Positions 6,091 through 14,933 of a stretch of 16,594 bases of DNA are shown in pieces. Under the pieces are notes generated by a model. It had not been told where the DNA came from. It searched no databases and was given only the letters and a program-made list of their open reading frames with translations. Each line of letters opens with the position of its first letter. Position 1 is the first letter of the stretch. The stretch covers positions 1 to 16,594 of the forward strand of contig CACZQE010000032.1 in assembly GCA_902783205.1 (NCBI GenBank). The letters run 5' to 3'. This DNA comes from an uncultured Lachnospiraceae bacterium. Its GTDB lineage: Bacteria; Bacillota_A; Clostridia; Lachnospirales; Lachnospiraceae. A program made the position numbers and the translations under genes.

Positions 6091-8385
6091 TCATCCCTGT
6101 CTGTTATAATTGATCAGACAACCCTTCAAAATGATTTCTCTCTCGTCGTCCGTCAGGCTGCCCATCTTTAATGTGAAGGGCAGAAGCTCCTGTCCGCGGA
6201 CCACATATGCTTCAAACTCCTGTGCCTTTTCCCGCACGGCCTTGGCCACGCCGGGCACAAAAATGTAATCTCCGTTGCTAAAGGGCAGGTCTCCCTCCTC
6301 GATCAGGAAGGGAAGCATACCCCAGTTGATCAGGTTGGACCGGTAGCGCTTTGTGGCATATTCATTTGCCACGTTGGCCCATCCTCCCAGAACCTTCTGG
6401 CAGGAAGCCGCCTGCTCCCTGGCCGATCCGTCTCCCGGCTTGACCGCGAAAATGGTGCTTCCCACGCCAAGGCCGGATACTGCTCCTTCTCCCAGGGTCT
6501 TTTCTATTGCCGCCAGGACCGGTCCGATCTCCGGAAGAGCCTTTTCCATGTCTTCTCCGGCTTCGATTGCTTCCTGGGCTTTACGGACTTCCTTGGCCCT
6601 GCCCACATAGGCCGGGTCTTTTCTGGACAGAGCAAACTCTGCCAGTCCCAGCGGATTGGACCGGTAGGAAGAAGTCTCGCCCGAGGGGATCAGTTCGTCC
6701 GTGGTTGTCACGGGATCGTGGATCTCGCTGACACATTTTAATATCAGATTTTCCGGCAGGGCGCTCATCTTCGGCCAGTCCTTGATATTGGGTCCGAAGT
6801 GGATCTCTGTATCCGGATCCGCCACACCCTTGCTGTCAAAGACACGGTTCTCGTAGATGGAAGCGTCAAAATGATACTTCCTGCCGCTGTATTCCATATC
6901 CAGATCTGTCGCCGGTGTCAGGAAGCCTCTGGCCGCCGCTGTCGCCGCGATGGATCTGGCATCCATCAGAGCCACGGAGGCAATCTGGCCGTTCTGCAGC
7001 TTGGATCCCTCCCGGTTGGGGAAGTTTCTGGTGGAATGACGGATGCTTAAGCTGTTGTTGGCAGGTGTGTCGCCCGCGCCGAAGCAGGGACCGCAGAAGG
7101 CGGTCTTGATGATAGCGCCGCTGGCCATCAGGTCTGCCGCCGCTCCGTTCCTCACCAGCTCCATGAAAATGGGGGTGCTGGCCGGATAGACGCTTAATGT
7201 GAAGGCATCCGCTCCGATGGACCTTCCTTTAAGGATATCGGCTGCCGCGCACAGATTCTCAAATCCGCCGCCGGCACAGCCGGCGATGATTCCCTGTTCC
7301 ACATAAAGCTTTCCGTCCAGGATCTTGTCTGTCAGTTTGTAATCCACCTGTCCGTCCAGGCTCACCAGAGCCTTCTGCTCACAGTCATGAAGAATGTCGG
7401 CAAGGTTCCTGTTCAGCTCTTCAATTGTGTAGGCATTACTGGGGTGGAAGGGCATGGCGATCATGGGACGGATCTGACCCAGATCGATTACCACTGCTCC
7501 GTCATAATAGGCCACATGGCCCGGATTCAGTTCTTTATAGTCATCCTCTCTTCCGTGGATCTGGTAGAATTCCCGGATCACTTCATCCGTCTGCCAGATT
7601 GAGGAAAGACAGGTGGTCTCTGTGGTCATGACATCGATGCCGATCCGGAAGTCAGCGGAAAGCTTGCTGACGCCGGGTCCCACAAATTCCATTACTTTAT
7701 TGTTTACATAGCCGTTGGCAAATACTGCTTTGATGATCTCAAGGGCCACATCCTGGGGTCCGACGCCTTTTACCGGCTCTCCCGTCAGATAAACCGCGAT
7801 CACACCGGGCATATTGATGTCATAGGTCTGATTCAGCAGCTGTTTTACCAGCTCCGGTCCTCCTTCGCCCATGGCCATGGTTCCCAGCGCTCCGTAGCGG
7901 GTGTGGGAATCCGATCCCAGAATCATGCTTCCGCCGGCTGCCAGCATTTCGCGGGCGAACTGATGGATGACTGCCTGGTGGGGCGGTACATAGACTCCGC
8001 CGTACTTTTTGGCACAGGTAAGGCCGAACATGTGGTCATCCTCGTTGATCGTTCCGCCTACGGCGCAAAGGCTGTTGTGGCAGTTGGTCAGCACGTAGGG
8101 CATGGGGAACCGGGTCAGGCCTGATGCCCTGGCTGTCTGGATAATGCCCACATAGGTAATATCGTGGGAAGTCAGCTTGTCAAAGCGGATCTTCAGTTCC
8201 TCCATATTGCCGGAGGTATTGTGAGCTTCCAGGATTCCGTAGGCTATGGTCTCTTTTGCCGCGTCTTCCTTTGCGGGAAGGGGACAGCCTGCCGCCTCGG
8301 GGAGGACCTGTCTGCCCTCTTCGTTATCTTCGATCAGTCGGGTGCCGTCAATCAGCCAGGCACCGGTATTCAGCAGTTTTGTCAT
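6091..8385 (-). CDS. Aconitase-superfamily hydratase (YbhJ-like)
   Basis: This 764-residue protein has the full aconitase layout: three Fe-S core domains, then a linker, then a C-terminal swivel domain. Seen are [12 protein letters not shown] (157-168), a probable cluster Cys370, the CGPC pair Cys431 and Cys434, the RNFPNREGS segment (453-461), and the swivel motif [10 protein letters not shown] (651-660) with its probable catalytic Ser654, followed by [12 protein letters not shown]. All three cluster ligands and the active serine are therefore kept. The region around Cys370 reads [10 protein letters not shown] instead of the common SCTN form, so the substrate may differ from citrate or isopropylmalate. 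Length and features resemble the putative hydratase YbhJ rather than AcnA (about 890) or two-subunit LeuCD. Start ATG 8385 has AAGGAG 7 nt upstream, overlapping the fbp stop. Its place before ilvBN suggests, but does not prove, a link to branched-chain metabolism. Confidence 0.85.
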   Translation of the reverse strand: MTKLLNTGAWLIDGTRLIEDNEEGRQVLPEAAGCPLPAKEDAAKETIAYGILEAHNTSGNMEELKIRFDKLTSHDITYVGIIQTARASGLTRFPMPYVLTNCHNSLCAVGGTINEDDHMFGLTCAKKYGGVYVPPHQAVIHQFAREMLAAGGSMILGSDSHTRYGALGTMAMGEGGPELVKQLLNQTYDINMPGVIAVYLTGEPVKGVGPQDVALEIIKAVFANGYVNNKVMEFVGPGVSKLSADFRIGIDVMTTETTCLSSIWQTDEVIREFYQIHGREDDYKELNPGHVAYYDGAVVIDLGQIRPMIAMPFHPSNAYTIEELNRNLADILHDCEQKALVSLDGQVDYKLTDKILDGKLYVEQGIIAGCAGGGFENLCAAADILKGRSIGADAFTLSVYPASTPIFMELVRNGAAADLMASGAIIKTAFCGPCFGAGDTPANNSLSIRHSTRNFPNREGSKLQNGQIASVALMDARSIAATAAARGFLTPATDLDMEYSGRKYHFDASIYENRVFDSKGVADPDTEIHFGPNIKDWPKMSALPENLILKCVSEIHDPVTTTDELIPSGETSSYRSNPLGLAEFALSRKDPAYVGRAKEVRKAQEAIEAGEDMEKALPEIGPVLAAIEKTLGEGAVSGLGVGSTIFAVKPGDGSAREQAASCQKVLGGWANVANEYATKRYRSNLINWGMLPFLIEEGDLPFSNGDYIFVPGVAKAVREKAQEFEAYVVRGQELLPFTLKMGSLTDDEREIILKGCLINYNRQG

Positions 8386-8396
8386 TGTATATCTCC

Positions 8397-10352
8397 TTAT
8401 TTCTCCAGGATCAGGCCGGTACGGTAAGCTTTCAGAAGCTCTTCCAGGTCTTCGATGGTCTCCACCATCTGCCGGCCTTCATCCGTATCTCTTACACGCT
8501 CGCGGTGGGCTGAGAACTCCCGGATGACTGTACTGGAGTGAATATCTTTTTCGTTTTCTATAATATCCTCTTTGGAGGTAAATGCCTCATGGGATACCAG
8601 ACGCAGACCCCTGGAATTGTAGATCAGTGTGTAGCCCGCAATACCGGTGGTCTTCTGGTAAGCTCTGGAAAAGCCGCCGTCAATGATCATGACCTTGCCG
8701 CCGCATTTGACCGGAGACTCGCCTTCCTTGACATGAACAGGCATATGGCCGTTGATGATATGTCCCCTGTCCGGATCCATGCCGAATTCCCTGAGGATGC
8801 GGTTTACCACTTCTTCATTGTCGATCAGGGAGTAATAATGGTCTTTGCGCTCTCTGTGAACTTCCTTGTCCGCCACATAGTAGCGTTCAAATGTGGCCAT
8901 CTTCTCCTTGCCGTAGACCGGTGAATTCTCGTTGGACCAGATATACCACATGATGTCCTTGCCGAACTCATGGGCCTCCTGATTCTCCTGCTCATAATAT
9001 CCCTGTCTGGCAAAGTATTCCAGAATGTCGTAAAGTTCCTTGCCGGCATAGGTCCTGTTGCCGATCTCCACATTACGGAACTGCCCGTTCTCGTCCAGAG
9101 GCACGCAGCCGTGGTAAAGGAGATAGGAATTATGGCAGAGGTACATGCTTCCGTTATTGAACATGAAGCGGATGTGGTCCTGCAGCTTGTCACAGTTGCG
9201 GAAATTGAGGCAGAGCCTCTTCATGAGTGCTTCCTCAGCTTCGGACAGAGCGTAGGGGTCCGCCGGGTCTACTGTCGGGAATGACTTGTCAAGGAGCTCA
9301 TACTCCTTACCTTCTATAGTAACAGTGCCCCGTTCATAGTCGATCTTGTCCAGAAGCAGCCTCTTCTCCATGCCGAACTCCGGTCGGCGCATGATCAGCT
9401 GTCCCTCAAGCTTGAACTGGATGATGGCAATAGCCTTGTGCATCTTCTGGTTCAGCATGATTTCCCGGGAATCCGCATCGTCGGCTCCTGAAATGGTAAA
9501 GCAGTCACAGGGATCGTCAGCGTAAGTCTCTATGGCAAAGCTTGCCAGAGGCACCAGGTTGATCCCGTAGCCGTCCTCCAGGACCGGAAGATTATTATAG
9601 CGGGCACAGAGGCGGATAACATTTGCCACGCAGGCACTGTGTCCCGAAGCGGCGCCCATCCATACCACATCATGGTTTCCCCACTGGAAATCCACGTTCT
9701 TGCTCTTCATCAGATAGTCCATGATGATATGAGGACCGGGACCTCTGTCAAAGATATCACCGATCACATGGAGTCTGGTAACCGTAAGAGACTGGATTAC
9801 CGCTGCCATGGCAACGATAAACTCTTTGGCCCTGCCGATCTTGATGATGGTATCAAAGATCTCGTTATAATACTCTTCCTTCTCCACGACCAGGTTGTTT
9901 TCACTCATAAGCTCCCAGAGGATAAAGGAAAAGTCCTCCGGCAGACTCTCGCGGAGCCTGGATCTGGTGTACTTTGCGGATGCCTCCTTGCAGACGGCGA
10001 TCAGCCGGTGAAGAGAGATCTTATACCAGTCAAGCAGGTCTTCCTGGGAAAGTTCCTGCTGCATAAGCTTGATCTTTTCCTCGGGATAGTATACAAGTGC
10101 CGCGAGACTTTTCTTCTCCCGGGCACTCAGTGTATTGGCAAATACGTCTTCAATTTTGTTGCGGATCGCGCCGGATCCGGTTTTCATAATATGAAGAAAC
10201 TGCTCGTATTCCCCGTGTACATCCGACACGAAATGCTCTGTCTCCTTGGGCAGGTTAAGCCTGGCCTTTAAGTTGATGATCTCAGTGGATGCACTGGCTA
10301 CGTTGGGATATTTGGTTGACAGTATTTCCAGAAATTTCTGTTTGTTTTCCAT
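8397..10352 (-). CDS. fbp: Fructose-1,6-bisphosphatase, class III
   Basis: This 651-residue enzyme hydrolyses fructose-1,6-bisphosphate to fructose-6-phosphate in gluconeogenesis. It belongs to the Firmicutes class III type, which uses a calcineurin-like metallophosphatase fold rather than the class I fold. Metal-site motifs are clear: DVHGEY (44-49), GDIFDRGP (198-205), GNHD (225-228) and NGHMPVH (534-540). The length is close to the Bacillus subtilis protein (about 670). The start ATG 10352 has a modest GGGGGA site about 7-10 nt upstream, and the clpX stop is 19 nt away. The hydratase begins 11 nt after its stop, with the stop codon inside that gene's ribosome site, so the two are likely translationally coupled. 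No regulatory domain is evident. Confidence 0.96.
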   Translation of the reverse strand: MENKQKFLEILSTKYPNVASASTEIINLKARLNLPKETEHFVSDVHGEYEQFLHIMKTGSGAIRNKIEDVFANTLSAREKKSLAALVYYPEEKIKLMQQELSQEDLLDWYKISLHRLIAVCKEASAKYTRSRLRESLPEDFSFILWELMSENNLVVEKEEYYNEIFDTIIKIGRAKEFIVAMAAVIQSLTVTRLHVIGDIFDRGPGPHIIMDYLMKSKNVDFQWGNHDVVWMGAASGHSACVANVIRLCARYNNLPVLEDGYGINLVPLASFAIETYADDPCDCFTISGADDADSREIMLNQKMHKAIAIIQFKLEGQLIMRRPEFGMEKRLLLDKIDYERGTVTIEGKEYELLDKSFPTVDPADPYALSEAEEALMKRLCLNFRNCDKLQDHIRFMFNNGSMYLCHNSYLLYHGCVPLDENGQFRNVEIGNRTYAGKELYDILEYFARQGYYEQENQEAHEFGKDIMWYIWSNENSPVYGKEKMATFERYYVADKEVHRERKDHYYSLIDNEEVVNRILREFGMDPDRGHIINGHMPVHVKEGESPVKCGGKVMIIDGGFSRAYQKTTGIAGYTLIYNSRGLRLVSHEAFTSKEDIIENEKDIHSSTVIREFSAHRERVRDTDEGRQMVETIEDLEELLKAYRTGLILEK

Positions 10353-10371
10353 ATGTAGGTCCCCCGTGGGA

Positions 10372-11766
10372 TCACTGATCCCTTTCTTCCATCTCCTGTG
10401 TCAATCTCAGATATTGCCGGGTCTCGATGAAGGGTATTCCTCTGCCTCTGACATAATCCTCCGTAATGGTCACTCTGCCGATGTTATCATCTTTAGGAAT
10501 TTCATACATGATATCCAGCATGATATCCTCTATGATGGCGCGCAGTGCTCTGGCTCCCGTATCTTTCTCCAGAGCCTTGCAGGCAATCGCGTCAAGGGCT
10601 CCTTCATCAAATCTGAGGTCCACCTCATCTAATGCAAGAAGCTTCTGATATTGCTTCAAAATTGCATTTCTGGGTTCTTTCAGAATAGCAACCAGCATAT
10701 CTTTTGTCAATGGGCTCAAAGTAAATATAACAGGCATCCTCCCGATAAACTCGGGTATCATTCCGAACTTTCTGATGTCCTCCACCGTCACATGGGACAG
10801 ATAGTCTTCCCCGTCGCCTTCCCGCTTTTTCAATCCGCCGGCAAAGCCCATGGATGAATTTTTGGAAAGACGCTCCTTCACGATCTTCTCCAGATCCGGG
10901 AAGGCCCCTCCGCAGATAAAGAGGATGTTCCGGGTATTCATCATGACCGTGGGAACCATGGCGTTTTTGGCGCTGGCTCCGACCGGCACCTCCACTTCGG
11001 CTCCCTCCAGAAGCTTGAGAAGTGCCTGCTGTACTGACTCCCCGCTCACATCCCTGCTGGTCGTATTCTTCTTTTTGGCCAGCTTGTCAATCTCGTCTAT
11101 AAAGACGATTCCCGTCTGGGCCTTTTCCACGTCATTGTCCGCATTGGCCAGAAGCCTGGACAGGACGCTCTCTACATCGTCTCCGATATAGCCTGCCTCC
11201 GTCAGGGAGGTGGCGTCACAGACTGCCAGGGGAACATTGAGCATTCTTGCCAGAGTCCGGACAAGATAGGTTTTTCCGGATCCCGTGGGTCCGATCATCA
11301 GCATGTTGGACTTGTCGATTTCTATCTCGTCCATGGTATTGGTGATGACTCTTTTATAATGGTTGTAAACTGCCACTGATATAACCTTTTTGGCATGATC
11401 CTGGCCGATCACGTACTCATCAAGCCCGGCCCGTATTTCATGCGGGGCGGGAATGGACTTCATGGTAAGAGCCGGTTCCTCTTTTTTTTCTTTCTTTTCC
11501 GGGGCCTTTGGCGCAGGCTGCGGCCCGCCGGCTCCCAGTTTGTTCATGTCAATATTGGACAAATCCAGAAACTGTATGCCGCTGCCCGGCATGCCTCCGG
11601 AGAAGGCATCCATGGACCTCTGCAGGCAATCCGTGCATATATGAGTCCCTCCCGGCAGATGGATCAGCGTGGCTCCCTGAGAGGAGGTCCTTCTGCAGAC
11701 AGAACAGAATTCCGTATCGGCTTTCTTTTTTTTCTCCTGTTCGTCCTGTTCCTTATCGTAACTCAT
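10372..11766 (-). CDS. clpX: Divergent ClpX-type AAA+ unfoldase
   Basis: This 464-residue protein has ClpX architecture. An N-terminal C4 zinc-binding domain (Cys21, 24, 44, 47) is followed by a charged Pro/Lys/Glu linker (about 80-100). The AAA+ module shows Walker A GPTGSGKT (159-166), pore loop GYIG (192-195), Walker B FIDE (222-225) and sensor 2 GARALR (404-409). In the family the hexamer unfolds proteins and feeds ClpP. The ClpP-docking IGF tripeptide is Met306-Gly-Phe here, which fits the hydrophobic-Gly-Phe rule. The RKH loop that contacts ssrA tags aligns without gaps to Ala-Lys-Asn (266-268). Length exceeds the usual 410-425. No clpP is nearby. It is therefore probably a paralogue of a canonical clpX elsewhere, with altered substrate choice. 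The start ATG 11766 shares its A with the ispD stop (TAATG); AAGGAG lies 9 nt upstream. Confidence 0.88.
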   Translation of the reverse strand: MSYDKEQDEQEKKKKADTEFCSVCRRTSSQGATLIHLPGGTHICTDCLQRSMDAFSGGMPGSGIQFLDLSNIDMNKLGAGGPQPAPKAPEKKEKKEEPALTMKSIPAPHEIRAGLDEYVIGQDHAKKVISVAVYNHYKRVITNTMDEIEIDKSNMLMIGPTGSGKTYLVRTLARMLNVPLAVCDATSLTEAGYIGDDVESVLSRLLANADNDVEKAQTGIVFIDEIDKLAKKKNTTSRDVSGESVQQALLKLLEGAEVEVPVGASAKNAMVPTVMMNTRNILFICGGAFPDLEKIVKERLSKNSSMGFAGGLKKREGDGEDYLSHVTVEDIRKFGMIPEFIGRMPVIFTLSPLTKDMLVAILKEPRNAILKQYQKLLALDEVDLRFDEGALDAIACKALEKDTGARALRAIIEDIMLDIMYEIPKDDNIGRVTITEDYVRGRGIPFIETRQYLRLTQEMEERDQ

Positions 11767-12479
11767 TATCCGTATCTCCTTGCTTTCTTCCTGGTCCTGC
11801 TTAAGAGAATGGCTTCTCCCAGTACCATGTCCTCCGGCGTAGTGATCTTGATATTTTCATAGCTGCCCGCAAAAATTCTGACCGGGAGTGTCCCATAGGT
11901 TTCCATAACCATGCCGTCATCCGTCATGGACAGGTCTCCCGCCTCATACATTTTGCGGTAGGCATCAAGAATCTCGCGGTAGGAGAAACACTGGGGCGTC
12001 TGTACCTGCCACAGGGTGCTCCTGTCCGGCGTATCTTCCGCCACCTGGTCTTCGTTGACCACTTTGATGGTATCCTTGACCGGGGTGCCGATAATACAGG
12101 CCTTGTCAACCTTGACCCTGCGGATGCACTGCTCGATCCACTCTCTTTTGATAAATGCTCTGGCCCCGTCGTGAATCAGGACATAATCCGGATTGTCGGC
12201 GGCTTCCAGGCCGTTCATGACAGAGTCAAATCTTTCGTATCCTCCCGTCACGATCCGGACCTTGTCAAACTCGTTGCGCGACACGATCCTTCTGGCATAT
12301 TTTTCTTCGCCTTCTTCCACCACGAGGATGATCTCGTCCACCGAGCTCTCCTGGAATTCATGCAGAGGATAATAGATAACAGGTTTGCCGAGAAGTGTCA
12401 GATATGCCTTGTTCTTCGCAGCCCGCATCCGGATTCCTCTTCCGGCTGCAAGCAGTATGGCACTTACTTTGTCTTTCAT
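11766..12479 (-). CDS. ispD: 2-C-methyl-D-erythritol 4-phosphate cytidylyltransferase
   Basis: This 237-residue enzyme joins CTP to methylerythritol phosphate in the non-mevalonate isoprenoid pathway; its length equals the usual 225-240. The nucleotide-binding start AILLAAGRGIRM (7-18) is followed by Lys24, and later motifs include HDGAR (103-107), GTPVKDTIK (131-139), Arg153 before WQVQTPQCF, and IKITTPEDM (210-218). Two sites differ from the common form: NKAYL replaces PKQF/PKQY, and HDGARA has Ala in place of Pro. The related ribitol-5-phosphate enzyme TarI shares the fold, but no tarJ or teichoic acid gene is present, so IspD is favoured. Start ATG 12479 has GGGAGG 7 nt upstream. A 52-nt gap separates it from tsaD, and its stop overlaps the clpX start by one base. 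Confidence 0.9.
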   Translation of the reverse strand: MKDKVSAILLAAGRGIRMRAAKNKAYLTLLGKPVIYYPLHEFQESSVDEIILVVEEGEEKYARRIVSRNEFDKVRIVTGGYERFDSVMNGLEAADNPDYVLIHDGARAFIKREWIEQCIRRVKVDKACIIGTPVKDTIKVVNEDQVAEDTPDRSTLWQVQTPQCFSYREILDAYRKMYEAGDLSMTDDGMVMETYGTLPVRIFAGSYENIKITTPEDMVLGEAILLSRTRKKARRYG

Positions 12480-12531
12480 AATAAACCCTCCCTGCCGAAG
12501 CAGTCAGTGTTGTGTCATAATGGCAAAGGTA

Positions 12532-13557
12532 TCAGCGCTGGCCGATCTTGAGACCGGGAACCGCATTCAGATCCCACCCGTGCCGTACTCCGTTTATGTA
12601 ATCATAATATCCTGCCGCCCCGATCATGGCCGCATTATCCGTGCAGTAGCCGGGGGAAGGATAAAACAGTTGTTTTCCGTCTTGTTGGCAGGCCTTCTTC
12701 ATCTGGCTTCGCAGCAGGCTGTTGGAGGCGACGCCTCCTGCCAGGGCGATCTTTCCGATCCCCAGATTGCGGGCTGCTTCCATGGTGTGGTCGGTCAGGA
12801 CATCCACCACCGCCTGCTGGAAGGAAGCGGCCACATCCTCCGTCACCACTTCTTCTCCCTTCATACCGCACTGGTTCAGATAGTTGAGCACTGCCGATTT
12901 AAGCCCGCTGAAGCTGAAGTCGTAAGGACTGTCGGCAATCTTTGCCCTGGGAAAGATGATGGCCTCCGGATTTCCTTTTCTGGCGGCCAGATCGATCTTG
13001 GGTCCGCCGGGGTATCCCAGACCGATCGCCCGGGCCACCTTGTCAAATGCTTCTCCTGCCGCGTCATCCCTGGTCCGGCCTATGATTTCATAGAGGCCGT
13101 AATCCTTTACCAGGACCAGGTGGGAATGTCCTCCCGATGCCACAAGGCAGAGAAAAGGAGGCTCCAGATCCGGATGTTCTATATAGTTGGCACTGATATG
13201 GCCCTCTATATGATGGACTCCCACCAGGGGCTTGCCCGCAGCGTAGGCCAGAGCCTTGGCTTCGGCCACTCCCACCAGGAGGGCGCCTACCAGACCGGGT
13301 CCGTAGGTGACCGCAACCGCGTCGATCCCGTCCAGGCCGGTCCCGGCTTCCTCCAGGGCATGTTCGATCACCTGATTGATCTTTTCAATGTGTTTTCTGG
13401 ATGCGATCTCGGGCACAACACCGCCGAACACTGTGTGCAGGGCAATCTGTGTGTAGATCACATTTGACCGGACATGTCGTCCGTTTTCCACCACCGCGGC
13501 CGCTGTCTCATCGCATGAGGTCTCGATGGCCAGTATATTGACATTCTTTTCTTCCAT
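12532..13557 (-). CDS. tsaD: tRNA N6-threonylcarbamoyladenosine transferase TsaD
   Basis: This 341-residue protein transfers the threonylcarbamoyl group to A37 of ANN-decoding tRNAs, working with TsaB and TsaE (both encoded just upstream). It has the ASKHA-type fold. Seen are [15 protein letters not shown] (9-23), the metal-binding HHIEGH (115-120) with His116 and His120, VASGGHSHL (139-147), GGVASNS (274-280) and the CTDNAAMIG segment with Asp307, the third metal ligand. Length matches the family (about 335-345). ATG 13557 is preferred over an in-frame TTG at 13575, because AGGAAG lies 9 nt before the ATG, no ribosome site precedes the TTG, and the ATG falls 4 nt after the rnz stop. Confidence 0.97.
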   Translation of the reverse strand: MEEKNVNILAIETSCDETAAAVVENGRHVRSNVIYTQIALHTVFGGVVPEIASRKHIEKINQVIEHALEEAGTGLDGIDAVAVTYGPGLVGALLVGVAEAKALAYAAGKPLVGVHHIEGHISANYIEHPDLEPPFLCLVASGGHSHLVLVKDYGLYEIIGRTRDDAAGEAFDKVARAIGLGYPGGPKIDLAARKGNPEAIIFPRAKIADSPYDFSFSGLKSAVLNYLNQCGMKGEEVVTEDVAASFQQAVVDVLTDHTMEAARNLGIGKIALAGGVASNSLLRSQMKKACQQDGKQLFYPSPGYCTDNAAMIGAAGYYDYINGVRHGWDLNAVPGLKIGQR

Positions 13558-13561
13558 ATTA

Positions 13562-14473
13562 TCAGTCTTCCTCAAATTGAAGAAGGGTACTTTTCCCGTC
13601 TTTTCCCGGCTCTGCGGCAGGGAAAATCTTCTTCACGTCCGCCATGTAGGCCTCAGGCTTTACCAGTGACGGACTGTAGTGGGTCAGCCAGAGTTCCTTT
13701 ACACCGGCATCCCTGGCAATTTCCGCCGCTTCATAAAATGTCATGTGTCTGTACTCAATCGCTTTTTCCTTTTTGTCCGGCTCCCCGTACATGCCTTCGC
13801 AGATGAGCAGATCCGCTCCCGCCGCATTTTTTACAATAGAGGGAGCAGGCCGGGTGTCGGTCGTATAGGTGCATTTAAGACCCTTTCTGGGAGGACCAAG
13901 CACCAGCTCCGGATAAAGCTGCCTGTCTTCCAGGCTGATGATCTCGCCTTTCTGCAGGCGGCTCCAGTACTTCATGGGCACGTCATTTGCCCTGGCCTTT
14001 TCCACATCGAACTTGCCGCTTCTGTCGACCTCGATGGTGTAGCCGTAGCAGACCACGTTGTGGCGGACCTTAAATGCTGTGATCCTGAGACCCATGGCCC
14101 TGATTTCCTCCTCAGGCCCCTTCAGTTCATGGAATTGAATGGGGAAGGGCAGGTCCGGCGCGATCACTCGCAGGGAATTGACCACATGGGCAAGGCCTTT
14201 CGGTCCCACCATGAGCAGGGGCTCCGTCCTCTGGGCGTTGCCCATGGTCAGGAGGAGACCGGGAAGACCGCTGATATGGTCGGCATGGTAATGGGTAAAG
14301 CAGATCACTTCTATGGGTTTGAAGGTCCAGCCTTTTTCCTTGATGGCAACCTGGGTTCCTTCTCCGCAGTCAATCAGCAGGCTGCGTCCGTTGAACCGGG
14401 CCATCAGTGATGTAAGCTTTCTGTACGGCAGCGGCATCATTCCGCCGCAGCCGAGCAGGCATAATTCAAGCAT
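13562..14473 (-). CDS. rnz: Ribonuclease Z (tRNA 3' endonuclease)
   Basis: This 303-residue metallo-beta-lactamase-fold nuclease cuts pre-tRNA 3' trailers before CCA addition. The metal motif HYHADH occupies residues 61-66, after DCGEGTQ (35-41). Later features are the HNV/YGYT segment, TTDTRPAP, and the C-terminal LTHYSPS with another likely metal His. Length fits the short RNase Z form (about 305). ATG 14473 is chosen for AAAGG 6 nt upstream; the frame stays open to 14593 but that part overlaps rimI and has no family similarity. The N-terminus reads [17 protein letters not shown] rather than the common LGTGAGVPSKxRN. The gene sits between rimI and tsaD, with gaps of 19 and 4 nt, which puts tRNA end processing into the t6A operon. 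Confidence 0.95.
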   Translation of the reverse strand: MLELCLLGCGGMMPLPYRKLTSLMARFNGRSLLIDCGEGTQVAIKEKGWTFKPIEVICFTHYHADHISGLPGLLLTMGNAQRTEPLLMVGPKGLAHVVNSLRVIAPDLPFPIQFHELKGPEEEIRAMGLRITAFKVRHNVVCYGYTIEVDRSGKFDVEKARANDVPMKYWSRLQKGEIISLEDRQLYPELVLGPPRKGLKCTYTTDTRPAPSIVKNAAGADLLICEGMYGEPDKKEKAIEYRHMTFYEAAEIARDAGVKELWLTHYSPSLVKPEAYMADVKKIFPAAEPGKDGKSTLLQFEED

Positions 14474-14492
14474 GGTTATCCTTTCGTATCTC

Positions 14493-14933
14493 TTATCTGA
14501 CCGGACAGTCCCACCGCATGAGTACGGCATCTTCCTCCGGGTGCCTGTAATAGCGCTCCCGCCGTCCGATCTGTAAGAACCCCGCATGTTCATAGAGGGT
14601 GCGGGCAGCCCTGTTGGATTCTCTCACCTCGAGAAATATGGTTCGGATCCCCCTTTCCCGGGCAAGCCGGAGCATTTCCCCGACCAGTCTTTTTCCTATG
14701 CCCTGTTTCCTTAAAGAGGGGCTTACAGCCACGGTGGTGATATCCGCCTCGTCAAGGACCGTCTTCATAATGATCAGTCCCGCAAGGCTATCCTCCTCCG
14801 CTGCCAGGGCGGCGTAATCTCCCGCCCGGAAGATTTCTTCCAGGCTCTGTCTGGTCCAGGGGTCCGTAAAGCAGGCGTAAAGCAGTTCCGCTGCTTCCTC
14901 CACATCTGCGGGCACCATTTCCCTAATTCTCAT
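14493..14933 (-). CDS. rimI: GNAT acetyltransferase RimI
   Basis: This 146-residue acetyltransferase is of the RimI type, which in Escherichia coli acetylates the N-terminus of ribosomal protein S18. Motif A, the acetyl-CoA pyrophosphate loop, is RKQGIG at 75-80 after ITTVAVSPSL. The C-terminal RimI signature is clear: LEVRESNRAARTLYEHAGF (101-119), YY at 128-129 and EEDAVLM (133-139). ATG 14933 gives the usual length (E. coli 148). A TTG at 14960 in the same frame is less likely because the strong AGGAGG lies downstream of it. The start overlaps the end of tsaB by 11 nt. Its place between tsaB and the rnz/tsaD pair is the common Firmicutes t6A-locus association. Confidence 0.94.
   Translation of the reverse strand: MRIREMVPADVEEAAELLYACFTDPWTRQSLEEIFRAGDYAALAAEEDSLAGLIIMKTVLDEADITTVAVSPSLRKQGIGKRLVGEMLRLARERGIRTIFLEVRESNRAARTLYEHAGFLQIGRRERYYRHPEEDAVLMRWDCPVR

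Noticed and set aside
5174..6109. Plus-strand open frame of 311 codons
   Set aside because: It is antisense to ilvB, whose motifs are unambiguous, and its translation shows no family features.
9639..10271. Plus-strand open frame of 210 codons
   Set aside because: It is antisense to fbp, which carries all its metal motifs in the other strand.
10366..10378. Inverted repeat GGATCA-x-TGATCC at the clpX stop codon
   Set aside because: A one-base centre cannot form a hairpin and there is no T-tract, so it is not a terminator; an operator is possible but unsupported.
12480..12531. Possible promoter in the tsaD-ispD gap (TTGCCA near the tsaD stop)
   Set aside because: No acceptable -10 box was found 16-18 nt downstream, and no terminator hairpin precedes it.
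12385..13467. Long plus-strand open frame of 360 codons
   Set aside because: It lies antisense to tsaD and the ispD start, has no ribosome site or recognisable motif, and is explained by the codon bias of the real minus-strand genes.
14474..14593. N-terminal extension of RNase Z
   Set aside because: It overlaps the end of rimI, does not resemble the family, and ATG 14473 has its own ribosome site and gives normal length.
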